The position numbers and the translations under genes are program-made. From Candidatus Nanohalarchaeota archaeon (GTDB lineage Archaea > EX4484-52 > B79-G9): 12,988 nucleotides of DNA. The stretch covers positions 1 to 12,988 of the forward strand of contig JAUVEK010000026.1 of the NCBI GenBank assembly GCA_030594795.1, read 5' to 3'. This document shows positions 1-6,453 of the stretch, piece after piece. The notes below the pieces were generated by a model. It saw nothing but the letters and a program-made list of their open reading frames with translations, was not told where the DNA came from and did no database searches. The number at the start of each line of letters is the position of its first letter. Position 1 is the first letter of the stretch.

Positions 1-2628
1 GATGGCAACGAGGTTACTGGCGCTGTTGCGATGTATGCCCCAAAGTACGGGCTTATGACTGCAAGGGTTATAGGCGCCGCGAACAGGATTACCGGGGCGG
101 CGATACCTAAAAATCAATGCGGGCCTGTTGACGGGTGCGGCAGAATACGGAAAGATCCCTGTGAGGAAGGTCAGAGGTGTATATCAAGGACTGGTGGATG
201 GTGGTGTGTGGATGACCCGACATGCTACACACTCAAACAACGGCTTGAGATGGCTAGAGAAGGGGGAGCACAGGGAATTTGTTTCGGGGATGATGGTCAG
301 GTCTGTGTCGTTTGCGGGGACGAGGCTACGCTGACAGTACGTAAAAAGTGTTGCGAATGTACATTGGGAAATGATCCTCCTCATTATGCTTACATTCCAA
401 AAGATAAAGTGTGTCGCAGTTGTGCTGGTTTAGGTGGTGTCTGTGCTGAGACAGATTCCAGCAAGTGCAGTGGTGAAACTGCAGTACATTATTGTGGTTT
501 TACGACTGCTGGAGAAGTAATGCCTGAACTTTACTGCAAGGTCATCGGCTTTGAGCTGCCCCAAGTTGTGGCTGATGGTGACCCGCTGTATGGCCCGCAC
601 AATTACCTTGCAGTTACAGGGGATCCGGCTTATGTTGTGTTTAATGAGAAGTTCCCGGCTGCTGCTGCACAGAACTGGAATCTTCTAAAAGAAGATTTTG
701 CGATAATGTATGTTGCCACGGCAGGAGCAGCTAATGCAGTATTTAGCTGTGTATTGCCGGGAATTGGCAAGGCAATTGGGAAAACCAGCACAGTTGCTAA
801 AAAAGGGATGGTGAAAATGGTTGGTCAGAAGAATGTTGATGATCTTGTTACGGACGGCGGCTATTCCAGTGCTTTGAAAGGCAAGATTTTTCTGAGAAGC
901 GGAGTGAATAAGGTACGTCAGCCAACGATTGTAAAAAATCTTAGGGAGAGTATGGATGATGTTGGTAAAAATCTTGGCAAATCTTCAAAAGATATTGGCG
1001 CGCTGAGAGCTGTATTAGCAGGGAAGACTTCGTCGAATGTTGGAGATGACCTGGCAGTTGATGTTGCGTCGTACAGGATTACGAAGAACCCACAAGTGTG
1101 GGATCAACTGAGTGCCCGTCAGCAAAAGGCAGCACAAAAAGCATTGGCAAAGAAGCTTAGTAAACACGAGATAAAACATAGTGGTGTGGATATAACCGAT
1201 AATAACGTAGATGATTTTTTGGTTACTCTGGATGCGGGTAAGCTAAAACTGGGGGCAGAGGCTGTGGATGACTTTAATCGTGTAGGCGTAAGAATCGCTC
1301 AGATTACGAGCTATAGTAAGATCGGCGGAAAGATGGTGGCAGAGACTAACGAGCAGGCACTCAGCAAGTTGTCCGGCCAGATTAGCAAAGCGGAGCTATC
1401 GAAGGCATCGAGAGCCATTATGGAAAAATATGCTGTCAAGGGTACTCCTGCCAAGGCATTTTATGATGAAACATTTAAGTCATTGTCGAAAATGGGGACG
1501 GCTAAAAAAGAAGGGCTAGGAAATGTGCTTAGAGGCCTTGGATTCTCAGGAGATTCGATTAATCCAAAGAAGCCACAGGGCATAATCACTTATGGGCTTG
1601 CGTTTGCAATGTTTGGGGCGCACAAGCTGGAAAAGATGAATGAAATGCGCGACCACAGCAACTGCGGGACAAATACATTGTGCGCATACAAGCATGAATG
1701 GCCTATCAGGGCCAATGCAGGCTTCCTTGAGAATGCGGAGATGAATGAGGATACTCAAAAGCTCTGGATTGAGCTTGACGGGTCTGAGGAGGACGGCATG
1801 TTTTATCTTGCAAGCCCGTGCAAGGCAGACCTTACTGTGCGGAAGACTGAGTGCAAATGCAAGGAATATTTTGATTCTGAGACAGTATATTCGAATATTG
1901 TGATCCAGCCATCGGTACTACATGAGGGTGTGGACTGGTATGGGGACTCGGATGAAACTCTTCTTGAGCCCTATACTGTCCGTGTGAAGTTCCCAAAGGA
2001 CGGAGACGAGTTTGTGCACGAGTTTAAATACGCTCCGGGTGAAAGTGTGAATTTCATTTATATGCCTGAAGACTCGACACTAAATGAATGGAAAGAAGTT
2101 ACTCTCAAAGAAGGTAGCGAGGTGAATGACCCTGTGATGCTTGAGCAGGCAGTCAGAAGCATGGATAAGAGTGAACTGGCGGGGTGGATGGATTTCAATG
2201 CTCATATCAAGATATCGAATGTGTATATTGAGTCTGACATCTATCTGTTAGAGGTGGTAGACCGGTATGAGAACAACTATGGCCAGAATACTGTTTACAA
2301 GTCCTGCGTCAAGGACAAGTGGTGGAAATTCTGGAACGGGCCTGATAAGACTGTGGACTGCATAAAGATCAAGGCAGAGGGTTATAGTGACTATGAGCCG
2401 AATTTCTGCTACGAGAGAAAATGGGACAAAGCAAGCAAGGCAGAAGTGGGTCTTATTGCAGGAGAAGTTGCTATTGGAGTTGCTGTCGGGATACTTGCGT
2501 CACCCTCGGGACCGGGGTCAATAGCTGCGTACTGCGGGACAACCACTGCTGTGTCAGCTGCGGGGGCATGGCTGCTTGCAGGGACAATGGCCGGGGACAA
2601 GTGGCCGAACGGGATAATAGACCAGTAA
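1..2628 (+). CDS. Large Cys-rich protein with C-terminal membrane segments, 5' partial
   Basis: I do not recognise the family. The frame is open to the left edge, so the ATG at 31 is probably internal and the true start lies outside. Numbering from that ATG (865 residues): residues 30-169 hold 18 cysteines, including CxxC at 92-95 and 128-131 and CCxC at 107-110, consistent with a disulphide-rich or metal-binding extracellular region. A hydrophobic stretch lies near 223-248, followed by a long Lys/Ala/Ser-rich, probably helical part (250-520). A second Cys region spans 545-610. The motif LTVRK followed closely by CxC occurs twice, at 101 and 601. The C-terminus carries two hydrophobic Gly/Ala-rich segments (about 807-825 and 831-853), suggesting a membrane anchor. 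The gene converges on gene A with a 6-bp gap. Its last ~86 codons are duplicated at 4333-4590. Secreted or membrane location is inference. Confidence 0.8.
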   Translation, partial: DGNEVTGAVAMYAPKYGLMTARVIGAANRITGAAIPKNQCGPVDGCGRIRKDPCEEGQRCISRTGGWWCVDDPTCYTLKQRLEMAREGGAQGICFGDDGQVCVVCGDEATLTVRKKCCECTLGNDPPHYAYIPKDKVCRSCAGLGGVCAETDSSKCSGETAVHYCGFTTAGEVMPELYCKVIGFELPQVVADGDPLYGPHNYLAVTGDPAYVVFNEKFPAAAAQNWNLLKEDFAIMYVATAGAANAVFSCVLPGIGKAIGKTSTVAKKGMVKMVGQKNVDDLVTDGGYSSALKGKIFLRSGVNKVRQPTIVKNLRESMDDVGKNLGKSSKDIGALRAVLAGKTSSNVGDDLAVDVASYRITKNPQVWDQLSARQQKAAQKALAKKLSKHEIKHSGVDITDNNVDDFLVTLDAGKLKLGAEAVDDFNRVGVRIAQITSYSKIGGKMVAETNEQALSKLSGQISKAELSKASRAIMEKYAVKGTPAKAFYDETFKSLSKMGTAKKEGLGNVLRGLGFSGDSINPKKPQGIITYGLAFAMFGAHKLEKMNEMRDHSNCGTNTLCAYKHEWPIRANAGFLENAEMNEDTQKLWIELDGSEEDGMFYLASPCKADLTVRKTECKCKEYFDSETVYSNIVIQPSVLHEGVDWYGDSDETLLEPYTVRVKFPKDGDEFVHEFKYAPGESVNFIYMPEDSTLNEWKEVTLKEGSEVNDPVMLEQAVRSMDKSELAGWMDFNAHIKISNVYIESDIYLLEVVDRYENNYGQNTVYKSCVKDKWWKFWNGPDKTVDCIKIKAEGYSDYEPNFCYERKWDKASKAEVGLIAGEVAIGVAVGILASPSGPGSIAAYCGTTTAVSAAGAWLLAGTMAGDKWPNGIIDQ

Positions 2629-2634
2629 GACATT

Positions 2635-3918
2635 TTATGCTGATTTTTTTTGCATTGCTGTGCCGTATTTGTAGTCTGGAGAACCCGCTATTAGCGCGTC
2701 ACTGGCCTTGGGATGAATAGTTGATACCGTATAGCATAACTTTCCGCCGAATAATTCTTTGTATATTGGTATTGGCTCTTTCAAACTCTCTTTATTCGCC
2801 CAGAAAAATTCCTCCTTATCTGGGAAATTCTCTCCTGAGAGCACTTTACGGAAACCAATTTGTTCATAGTCATGCAGATAGGCCTCATTAAATATCGTAA
2901 TACAATTGAGTCTTTTGCCGTCAGGAGCGGGAGTTAGCTCTTCGCGCAACTCGGGCTTTCTGCCGTTGTTGCCTATGATGTTGTCGTGCGCTTTTGGGTT
3001 TTTATCTGATTTCGGGAAATAGCCTGGGTATTTTGGGTGCTCCCAGCCGAGGGCCTCTGTGGATTTTGTCAGGTCTGAAAGATCGTAAGTGCCGTCGGGG
3101 AGTTTTTTTATCATCAGGGGGATTTTGTCTTTGGGGAGATAGGAATCTTCTATATCTACGCCTAACTCTCTGATTTGCTGCTCATCATAATGCTTTTTGC
3201 CGATTTTGTATTTTATTATCTCGGCACCGTCTTCACCAAGATATGTTTCTTCTACAACTTTCGCACATGGTCTAAATTCCATACTGGGGGATTTTGCACC
3301 TGTCTCTTGCTCTGCCAGGTAATATATGCTTTTTTCTCCAAATATATCATCTACATCTACGTTGAAGCCTTCTGTGCCTACATAATGATTTACCTTTTTC
3401 ATCGGCTCCCCGAGGTCGTCGAGTGCGTCATCGCCGTCATCTGTGCAGCCGCAGGTAAGTGTTGTAATTGTTGCAGCTCCTCCAGCTGCTGCTATTTTTT
3501 TGGATGTTGAATCCATCGCATTTGCAACCATTTCTCTTATGTGCCCAAGGGTATCCAAGCCATTGTTGGATGCATGGGGTATTGTGGCTTGCAGATTTAC
3601 ATTAGCAGTTAACATATCTGTATAGACTTTTTGAAGTCCAGCATTAATATCTTCTTTGGCACCGGGGTTTGCCTGCAAATAGATTCCTGTCGCTACCAAG
3701 GCTGCAGCAGTCGCCGCACCAACCTTGGCATACCAAGATGTATCTTCAAATGTTTGGCGAAATTTCCTTGCTTCTGTTATAGATTCGGCTAAATAACGAT
3801 AAAATACATCAGTTCCAGGAACAAGTTCTGTGCCTTTCCCGCTTATTTCGAACATATGGTTGTTCCAATTATCCCCGATATTACCTTTACCGCCTACATA
3901 CATGCCTGATTTGTTCAT
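2635..3918 (-). CDS. Unrecognised protein A (427 aa), paralogue of protein B
   Basis: I do not recognise this family. The start ATG at 3918 is preceded by an archaeal-type ribosome binding site (GGGTG, about 6 nt upstream), and the same start is conserved in gene B. Residues 1-30 resemble B (MNKSGMYV, then DNWN and HMF). Residues ~62-82 form one Ala-rich hydrophobic segment, a likely membrane helix. Residues 140-155 form a second, weaker Ala/Gly-rich stretch after KK, ending at Cys156 and Cys158 and then an Asp-rich run. Residues ~157-330 are an acidic, soluble-looking core nearly identical to B, with only about 15 differences by eye. The last ~95 residues are moderately conserved. Transcription is from its own BRE/TATA with a leader of about 90 nt. 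It converges with the long Cys-rich gene. A membrane-attached role beside that protein is plausible but unproven. Confidence 0.8.
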   Translation of the reverse strand: MNKSGMYVGGKGNIGDNWNNHMFEISGKGTELVPGTDVFYRYLAESITEARKFRQTFEDTSWYAKVGAATAAALVATGIYLQANPGAKEDINAGLQKVYTDMLTANVNLQATIPHASNNGLDTLGHIREMVANAMDSTSKKIAAAGGAATITTLTCGCTDDGDDALDDLGEPMKKVNHYVGTEGFNVDVDDIFGEKSIYYLAEQETGAKSPSMEFRPCAKVVEETYLGEDGAEIIKYKIGKKHYDEQQIRELGVDIEDSYLPKDKIPLMIKKLPDGTYDLSDLTKSTEALGWEHPKYPGYFPKSDKNPKAHDNIIGNNGRKPELREELTPAPDGKRLNCITIFNEAYLHDYEQIGFRKVLSGENFPDKEEFFWANKESLKEPIPIYKELFGGKLCYTVSTIHPKASDALIAGSPDYKYGTAMQKKSA

Positions 3919-4011
3919 TATAACACCCTGCCCTGTTATTTTTTTGTATTATCTGTATTATCATATTTGCTACAGAATCTGTCTTCTTTCTGACAGAAAC
4001 TGACAAAAGAT
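3919..4011 (-). promoter_or_regulatory. Conserved 5' leader of gene A
   Basis: This untranslated leader is about 93 nt and nearly identical to the leader of gene B: about 6 substitutions and one short indel over ~130 bp including the promoter. It contains a perfect 13-nt dyad, TTTCTGTCAGAAA on the minus strand (plus 3987-3999). An alternative hairpin pairs TCTGTC with GACAGA across an 8-nt loop. The ribosome binding site GGGTG lies at its 3' end. Conservation while part of the coding region has diverged suggests a regulatory role, either as protein operator or RNA structure. Confidence 0.55.
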
Positions 4012-4033
4012 AGTACTTATTGAGAGTAACATG

Positions 4034-4049
4034 TTTTTAAATCTTTCGG
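4034..4049 (-). promoter_or_regulatory. BRE/TATA promoter of gene A
   Basis: Read on the minus strand, CCGAAAG is followed at once by ATTTAAAAA, a classical archaeal BRE plus TATA box (TATA at plus 4034-4042). Transcription would begin near 4010, leaving a leader of about 90 nt. The same arrangement is found upstream of gene B at 5985-6000. Confidence 0.65.
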
Positions 4050-4050
4050 T

Positions 4051-4317
4051 TCTTGTCTGTTTTTGGATGGGTTTTTGTTACAAAAGGCGTGTAGCATGTT
4101 TATGAACGCCAGTTTTTATCAGTTTTTTGGCAAATGTAGTGCCTGAACTATGGGAGAATATATGTTGTGTCTTTTTATGGTATATCTAATAATGATATAG
4201 TTATTTAAAAAATAAAGGGGAAAAAGAAAACCCCTCATAGTTTTTGGTCTTTGTTGCTATGGGCAGGTTTGGTTAAAAAGCTGTTGAGCAGCCTCTTTGT
4301 GCTCCTAGAACTTGTAA
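4051..4317. other. Intergenic stretch without a supported gene
   Basis: No convincing coding frame is seen. The stretch holds a TATA-like TTATTTAAAAAATA near 4200 on the plus strand. A hairpin pairs AGGGG with CCCCT near 4215-4235, and another pairs GAGCA with TGCTC near 4286-4304. A short open frame without ATG (about 38 codons ending in TAA near 4326) would give a hydrophobic Leu-rich peptide, but that is weak evidence. Patches here resemble the stretch after gene B (GGGAGA then TTGTGT, and AAAAAGC then TGAG), so it may be the diverged end of the duplicated unit. Confidence 0.4.
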
Positions 4318-4590
4318 CGTACGAATAAAATCAAGGCAGAGGGTTATAGTGACTATAATCCGAATTTCTGCTACGAGAGAAAATGGGACAAAGCAAGCAA
4401 GGCAGAAGTGGGTATTATTGCAGGAGAAGTTGCTCTTGGAGTTGCTGTCGGGATACTTGCGTCACCCTCGGGTCCCGGGTCAATAGCCGCGTACTGTGGG
4501 GCAACCACTGCTGTCTCAGCTGCGGGGGCATGGCTGCTTGCAGGGACAATGGCCGGGGACAAGTGGCCGAACGGGATAATAGACCAGTAA
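4318..4590 (+). pseudogene. 3' remnant of the Cys-rich membrane protein gene
   Basis: From about 4333 the frame encodes the same C-terminus as the long gene ending at 2628 (KAEGYSDY, NFCYERKWDKASKAEVG, then both hydrophobic segments and WPNGIIDQ), with only four or so amino-acid differences. An in-frame TAA at 4315 lies just upstream and no ATG is available, although a GTG at 4408 could start a 60-residue two-helix peptide. About half of the nucleotide differences from the first copy are synonymous, which hints that the tail evolved as coding sequence. It converges on gene B with a 6-bp gap, exactly as the full gene does on gene A. The best reading is a truncated duplicate. An expressed mini membrane protein cannot be excluded. 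Confidence 0.7.
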
Positions 4591-4596
4591 GATATG

Positions 4597-5865
4597 TTAT
4601 ATCTTCCTTCCTTTCTTTTTGATACCTGTGCCGTATTTGTAGTCTAGAGTGCCCGCTATTAGTGCGTCTGTGTACGCGGGATTAGTAGTTCCGATTATAT
4701 AGCATAGATCTCCACCGAATAATTCTTTAGGTGCTGGTAACTTTAAGTCCCATTCATTCGCCCAGAAAAATTCCTCCTTATCAGGGAATTCATCTACTGG
4801 GCGTACCCTAAGGACACCTATCTCTTCGTACTTATCCAGATAGGCCTTATTAAATATCACTATATTCTTGAGTCTGCCGTCAGCAGCGGGAGTTAGCTCT
4901 TCGCGCAACTCGGGCTTTCTTCCGTTGTTGCCTATGATGTTGTCGTTCGCTTTTGGGTTTTTATCTGATCCCTCGAAATAGCCCGGGAGGGATATATGCT
5001 CCCAGCCGAGGGCCTCTGTGGATTTTGTCAGGTCAGAAAGATCGTAAGTGCCGTCGGGGAGTTTTTTTATCATCAGGTGGATTTTGTCTTCAGGAAGATA
5101 GGAATCTTCTATATCTACGCCTAACTCTCTGATTTGCTGCTCATCATAACGCTTTTTGCCGATTTTGTATTTTATTACCTCGACACCGTCCTCACCAAGA
5201 TATGTTTCTTCTACAACTTTCGCACATGGCTTAAATTCCATACCAGGGGATTTTGCACCTGTTTCTTGCTCTGCCAGGTAATATATGCTTTTTTCTCCAA
5301 ATATATCATCTACATCTACGTTGAAGCCTTCTGTGCCTACATAATGATTTACCTTTTTCATCGGCTCCCCGAGGTCGTCGAGTGCGTCATCGTCATCATC
5401 TGTGCAGCCGCCGGTAAGTGCTGCAACTCCTGTTCCTCCAGCTACTACTGCTACTTTTTTTGGAGTCAGCATGTGGTTCAGTACATCTTTTGGCGACATC
5501 GGGAGGTCTGAACCGCTAGTTCCAATAGTTCCACTAATTGTGCTTGCATAGGCTGCTGCGGCTTTAGGGTATGCCTGGGCAATTGTGTTCATGATATCGT
5601 CATAAGCCTGCTGGACATTTTGTTTGGCATCTGTGCTTCCGAGTGCTGCGGCTCCGGTCACGACAGCTGTTGCAGCTGTGAGAGCAAGGGCTTTATAAAG
5701 GAGCGGCACGTCCCGTAATTCCTCAATGCCTTTTTTGGCATATGCCCATTGAGTATAAAAGCTCCCTAAATCGTGTGTGCCTTTTTCACTTTTTATGAAC
5801 ATATGGTCGTTCCAATTATCTATGGGATTGCCTTTATTTACTACATACATGCCTGATTTGCTCAT
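4597..5865 (-). CDS. Unrecognised protein B (422 aa), paralogue of protein A
   Basis: This is the family of protein A, with no function recognised. ATG at 5865 has the same GGGTG ribosome binding site as gene A. Residues 1-30 match A. Residues ~35-150 do not align with A, although they keep the same plan: a hydrophobic segment (about 56-76), a linker, then KK at 136-137, a short Gly/Ala/Val stretch and LTGGC with Cys154, followed by six or so acidic residues. Met132 plus KK plus that stretch looks like a lipoprotein signal peptide, oddly placed inside the protein. Residues ~155-325 are almost the same as A (shared landmarks VNHYVGTEGFNVDVDD, YLAEQETGAKSP, DGTYDLSDLTKSTEALGWEH, NIIGNNGRKPELREELTPA). 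The C-terminal ~95 residues are more diverged but keep FPDKEEFFWAN, KELFGG and DALIAG. Confidence 0.8.
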   Translation of the reverse strand: MSKSGMYVVNKGNPIDNWNDHMFIKSEKGTHDLGSFYTQWAYAKKGIEELRDVPLLYKALALTAATAVVTGAAALGSTDAKQNVQQAYDDIMNTIAQAYPKAAAAYASTISGTIGTSGSDLPMSPKDVLNHMLTPKKVAVVAGGTGVAALTGGCTDDDDDALDDLGEPMKKVNHYVGTEGFNVDVDDIFGEKSIYYLAEQETGAKSPGMEFKPCAKVVEETYLGEDGVEVIKYKIGKKRYDEQQIRELGVDIEDSYLPEDKIHLMIKKLPDGTYDLSDLTKSTEALGWEHISLPGYFEGSDKNPKANDNIIGNNGRKPELREELTPAADGRLKNIVIFNKAYLDKYEEIGVLRVRPVDEFPDKEEFFWANEWDLKLPAPKELFGGDLCYIIGTTNPAYTDALIAGTLDYKYGTGIKKKGRKI

Positions 5866-5963
5866 TTTAACACCCTGCCCTGTTTTTGTATTTTTTGTAT
5901 TATCTGTATTATCACATTTGCTACAGAACCTGTCTTTTTTCTGACAGAAACCGACAAAAGATA
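5866..5963 (-). promoter_or_regulatory. Conserved 5' leader of gene B
   Basis: The leader has the same architecture as that of gene A. The perfect dyad TTTCTGTCAGAAA recurs (plus 5938-5950). CTGTC/GACAG can pair across eight bases, with the sixth pair U-A in A becoming U-G in B. ACAGGTTCTGT replaces ACAGATTCTGT, which keeps the symmetry with one wobble. Confidence 0.55.
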
Positions 5964-5984
5964 GTACTTATTGAGAGTAACCTG

Positions 5985-6000
5985 TTTTTAAATGTTTCGG
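5985..6000 (-). promoter_or_regulatory. BRE/TATA promoter of gene B
   Basis: On the minus strand CCGAAAC is followed by ATTTAAAAA (TATA at plus 5985-5993), as for gene A. The expected transcription start is near 5962. Confidence 0.65.
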
Positions 6001-6001
6001 T

Positions 6002-6312
6002 TTTTTTAGGGATTGTGGGGGAATGAAGTGATATTAGGTGATTTTGCGGGGATTTGGCTGGAACGAGCATAAAACGTGAATCATCAGGGAGATAAATTGT
6101 GTTTTTTGTGAAAATCATGTTTTTTGATTCACATAAAGGTTAAAAACAGTTGTTTTTGAACCATAGATTATTGGCAGAAATGATTTTGTTGTCAAAAAGC
6201 ATTACTGAGTGCCCTTCTCAAACCAAAGAAAGAACAAGATGCAGCGAGACATACCATCATTGCAGGATTAGAATGGTGGATGCTGCTTGAGAATGAAAAG
6301 GCCATGCTGAAA
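6002..6312. other. Gene-poor stretch with inverted repeats
   Basis: No secure gene is seen. An 8-bp inverted repeat, GTGAATCA (6076-6083) and TGATTCAC (6125-6132), encloses 41 bp. A 25-nt hairpin at 6138-6162 pairs GGTT/AACC and AAAAAC/GTTTTT with a one-base bulge. The right part (6180-6318) may hold a small broken frame listed separately. Confidence 0.45.
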
Positions 6313-6318
6313 TCATGA
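6180..6318 (+). pseudogene. Possible small frameshifted ORF
   Basis: ATG at 6180 opens the frame MILLSK. At the AAAAA run (6193-6197) a change of one base moves into a frame reading ALLSALLKPKKEQDAARHT, then IIAGLEWW, ending at TGA 6316-6318. The joined product of about 45 residues looks like an amphipathic helix and more protein-like than either frame alone. There is no clear ribosome binding site and the length is within chance expectation. Its stop falls inside the first unit of the 47-bp array. Confidence 0.25.
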
Positions 6319-6453
6319 AACTGATGCTTCAAACTTTTCAGGGCATGCTGCCCTAAAAATCATGAAACTGGCGCTTCAAGCTTTTTGACGAATATTTCCT
6401 CAAAAATCATGGAACTGTCGTTCCAAGCCTTTCAAGACCTATGGTCTTGAAAA
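6313..6453 (-). repeat. Array of three 47-bp double-hairpin units
   Basis: Three units of exactly 47 bp lie at 6313-6359, 6360-6406 and 6407-6453. Read on the minus strand, each begins with a 25-nt hairpin of 11-bp stem and 3-nt loop: TTTTCAAGACC/GGTCTTGAAAG with loop ATA; TTTTTGAGGAA/TTCGTCAAAAA with loop ATA and one mismatch; TTTTTAGGGCA/TGCCCTGAAAA with loop GCA and one G-T wobble. The stem bodies differ between units but pairing is kept. Each hairpin is followed by a conserved 22-nt segment starting GCTTG or GTTTG and ending CATGA. It contains a second small hairpin, TGGAA/TTCCA in one unit and TGAAG/TTTCA in two. The stop codon of the ATPase gene lies in the first unit's stem. Function is unknown; candidates are a 3'-UTR RNA element or a REP-like repeat. 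Confidence 0.8.

Larger units (their letters stand above)
2371..4050. repeat. Tandem cassette duplication, copy 1
   Basis: Copy 1 runs from the last ~86 codons of the Cys-rich gene through all of gene A and its leader to the BRE/TATA promoter. It matches 4333-6001 in order and orientation. The 3' tail of the long gene is near identical. The core of gene A and its leader are highly similar, while an internal part of gene A is not alignable. The 6-bp gap between convergent stop codons is the same in both copies. Fainter similarity may continue on the + strand past 4050 (see findings), so the unit could be about 1.9 kb and nearly abut copy 2. Confidence 0.85.
4333..6001. repeat. Tandem cassette duplication, copy 2
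   Basis: This is the second copy of the cassette at 2371-4050, in the same orientation. It includes the 3' remnant of the Cys-rich gene, gene B, the leader and the promoter. The left boundary is sharp: similarity begins at about ATCAAGGCAGAGG (4330) and nothing upstream matches the long gene. The right boundary fades after the BRE. Confidence 0.85.

Noticed and set aside
2421..2720. Plus-strand frame overlapping the end of the Cys-rich gene (twin at 4383-4622)
   Set aside because: It is a shifted reading of the duplicated tail. The main frame keeps synonymous changes and the membrane segments, and this one does not.
3175..3510. Plus-strand frame within gene A (and its twin 5134-5511)
   Set aside because: It is antisense to the conserved core of A/B, Cys/Phe/Tyr-rich in a way typical of reverse-frame reading, and has no start signals.
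4200..4326. Small hydrophobic peptide frame (about 38 codons, no ATG)
   Set aside because: No start codon or ribosome binding site is seen, and such a short Leu-rich frame is expected by chance in T-rich sequence.
5921..6118. Minus-strand 65-codon frame upstream of gene B
   Set aside because: It spans the BRE/TATA promoter and conserved leader of gene B and has no counterpart in the leader of gene A.
6313..6453. CRISPR array
   Set aside because: Repeat (22 nt) and intervening (25 nt) lengths are near CRISPR size, but there are only three units, the repeats are imperfect, every intervening segment is itself a palindrome, and no cas gene is visible.
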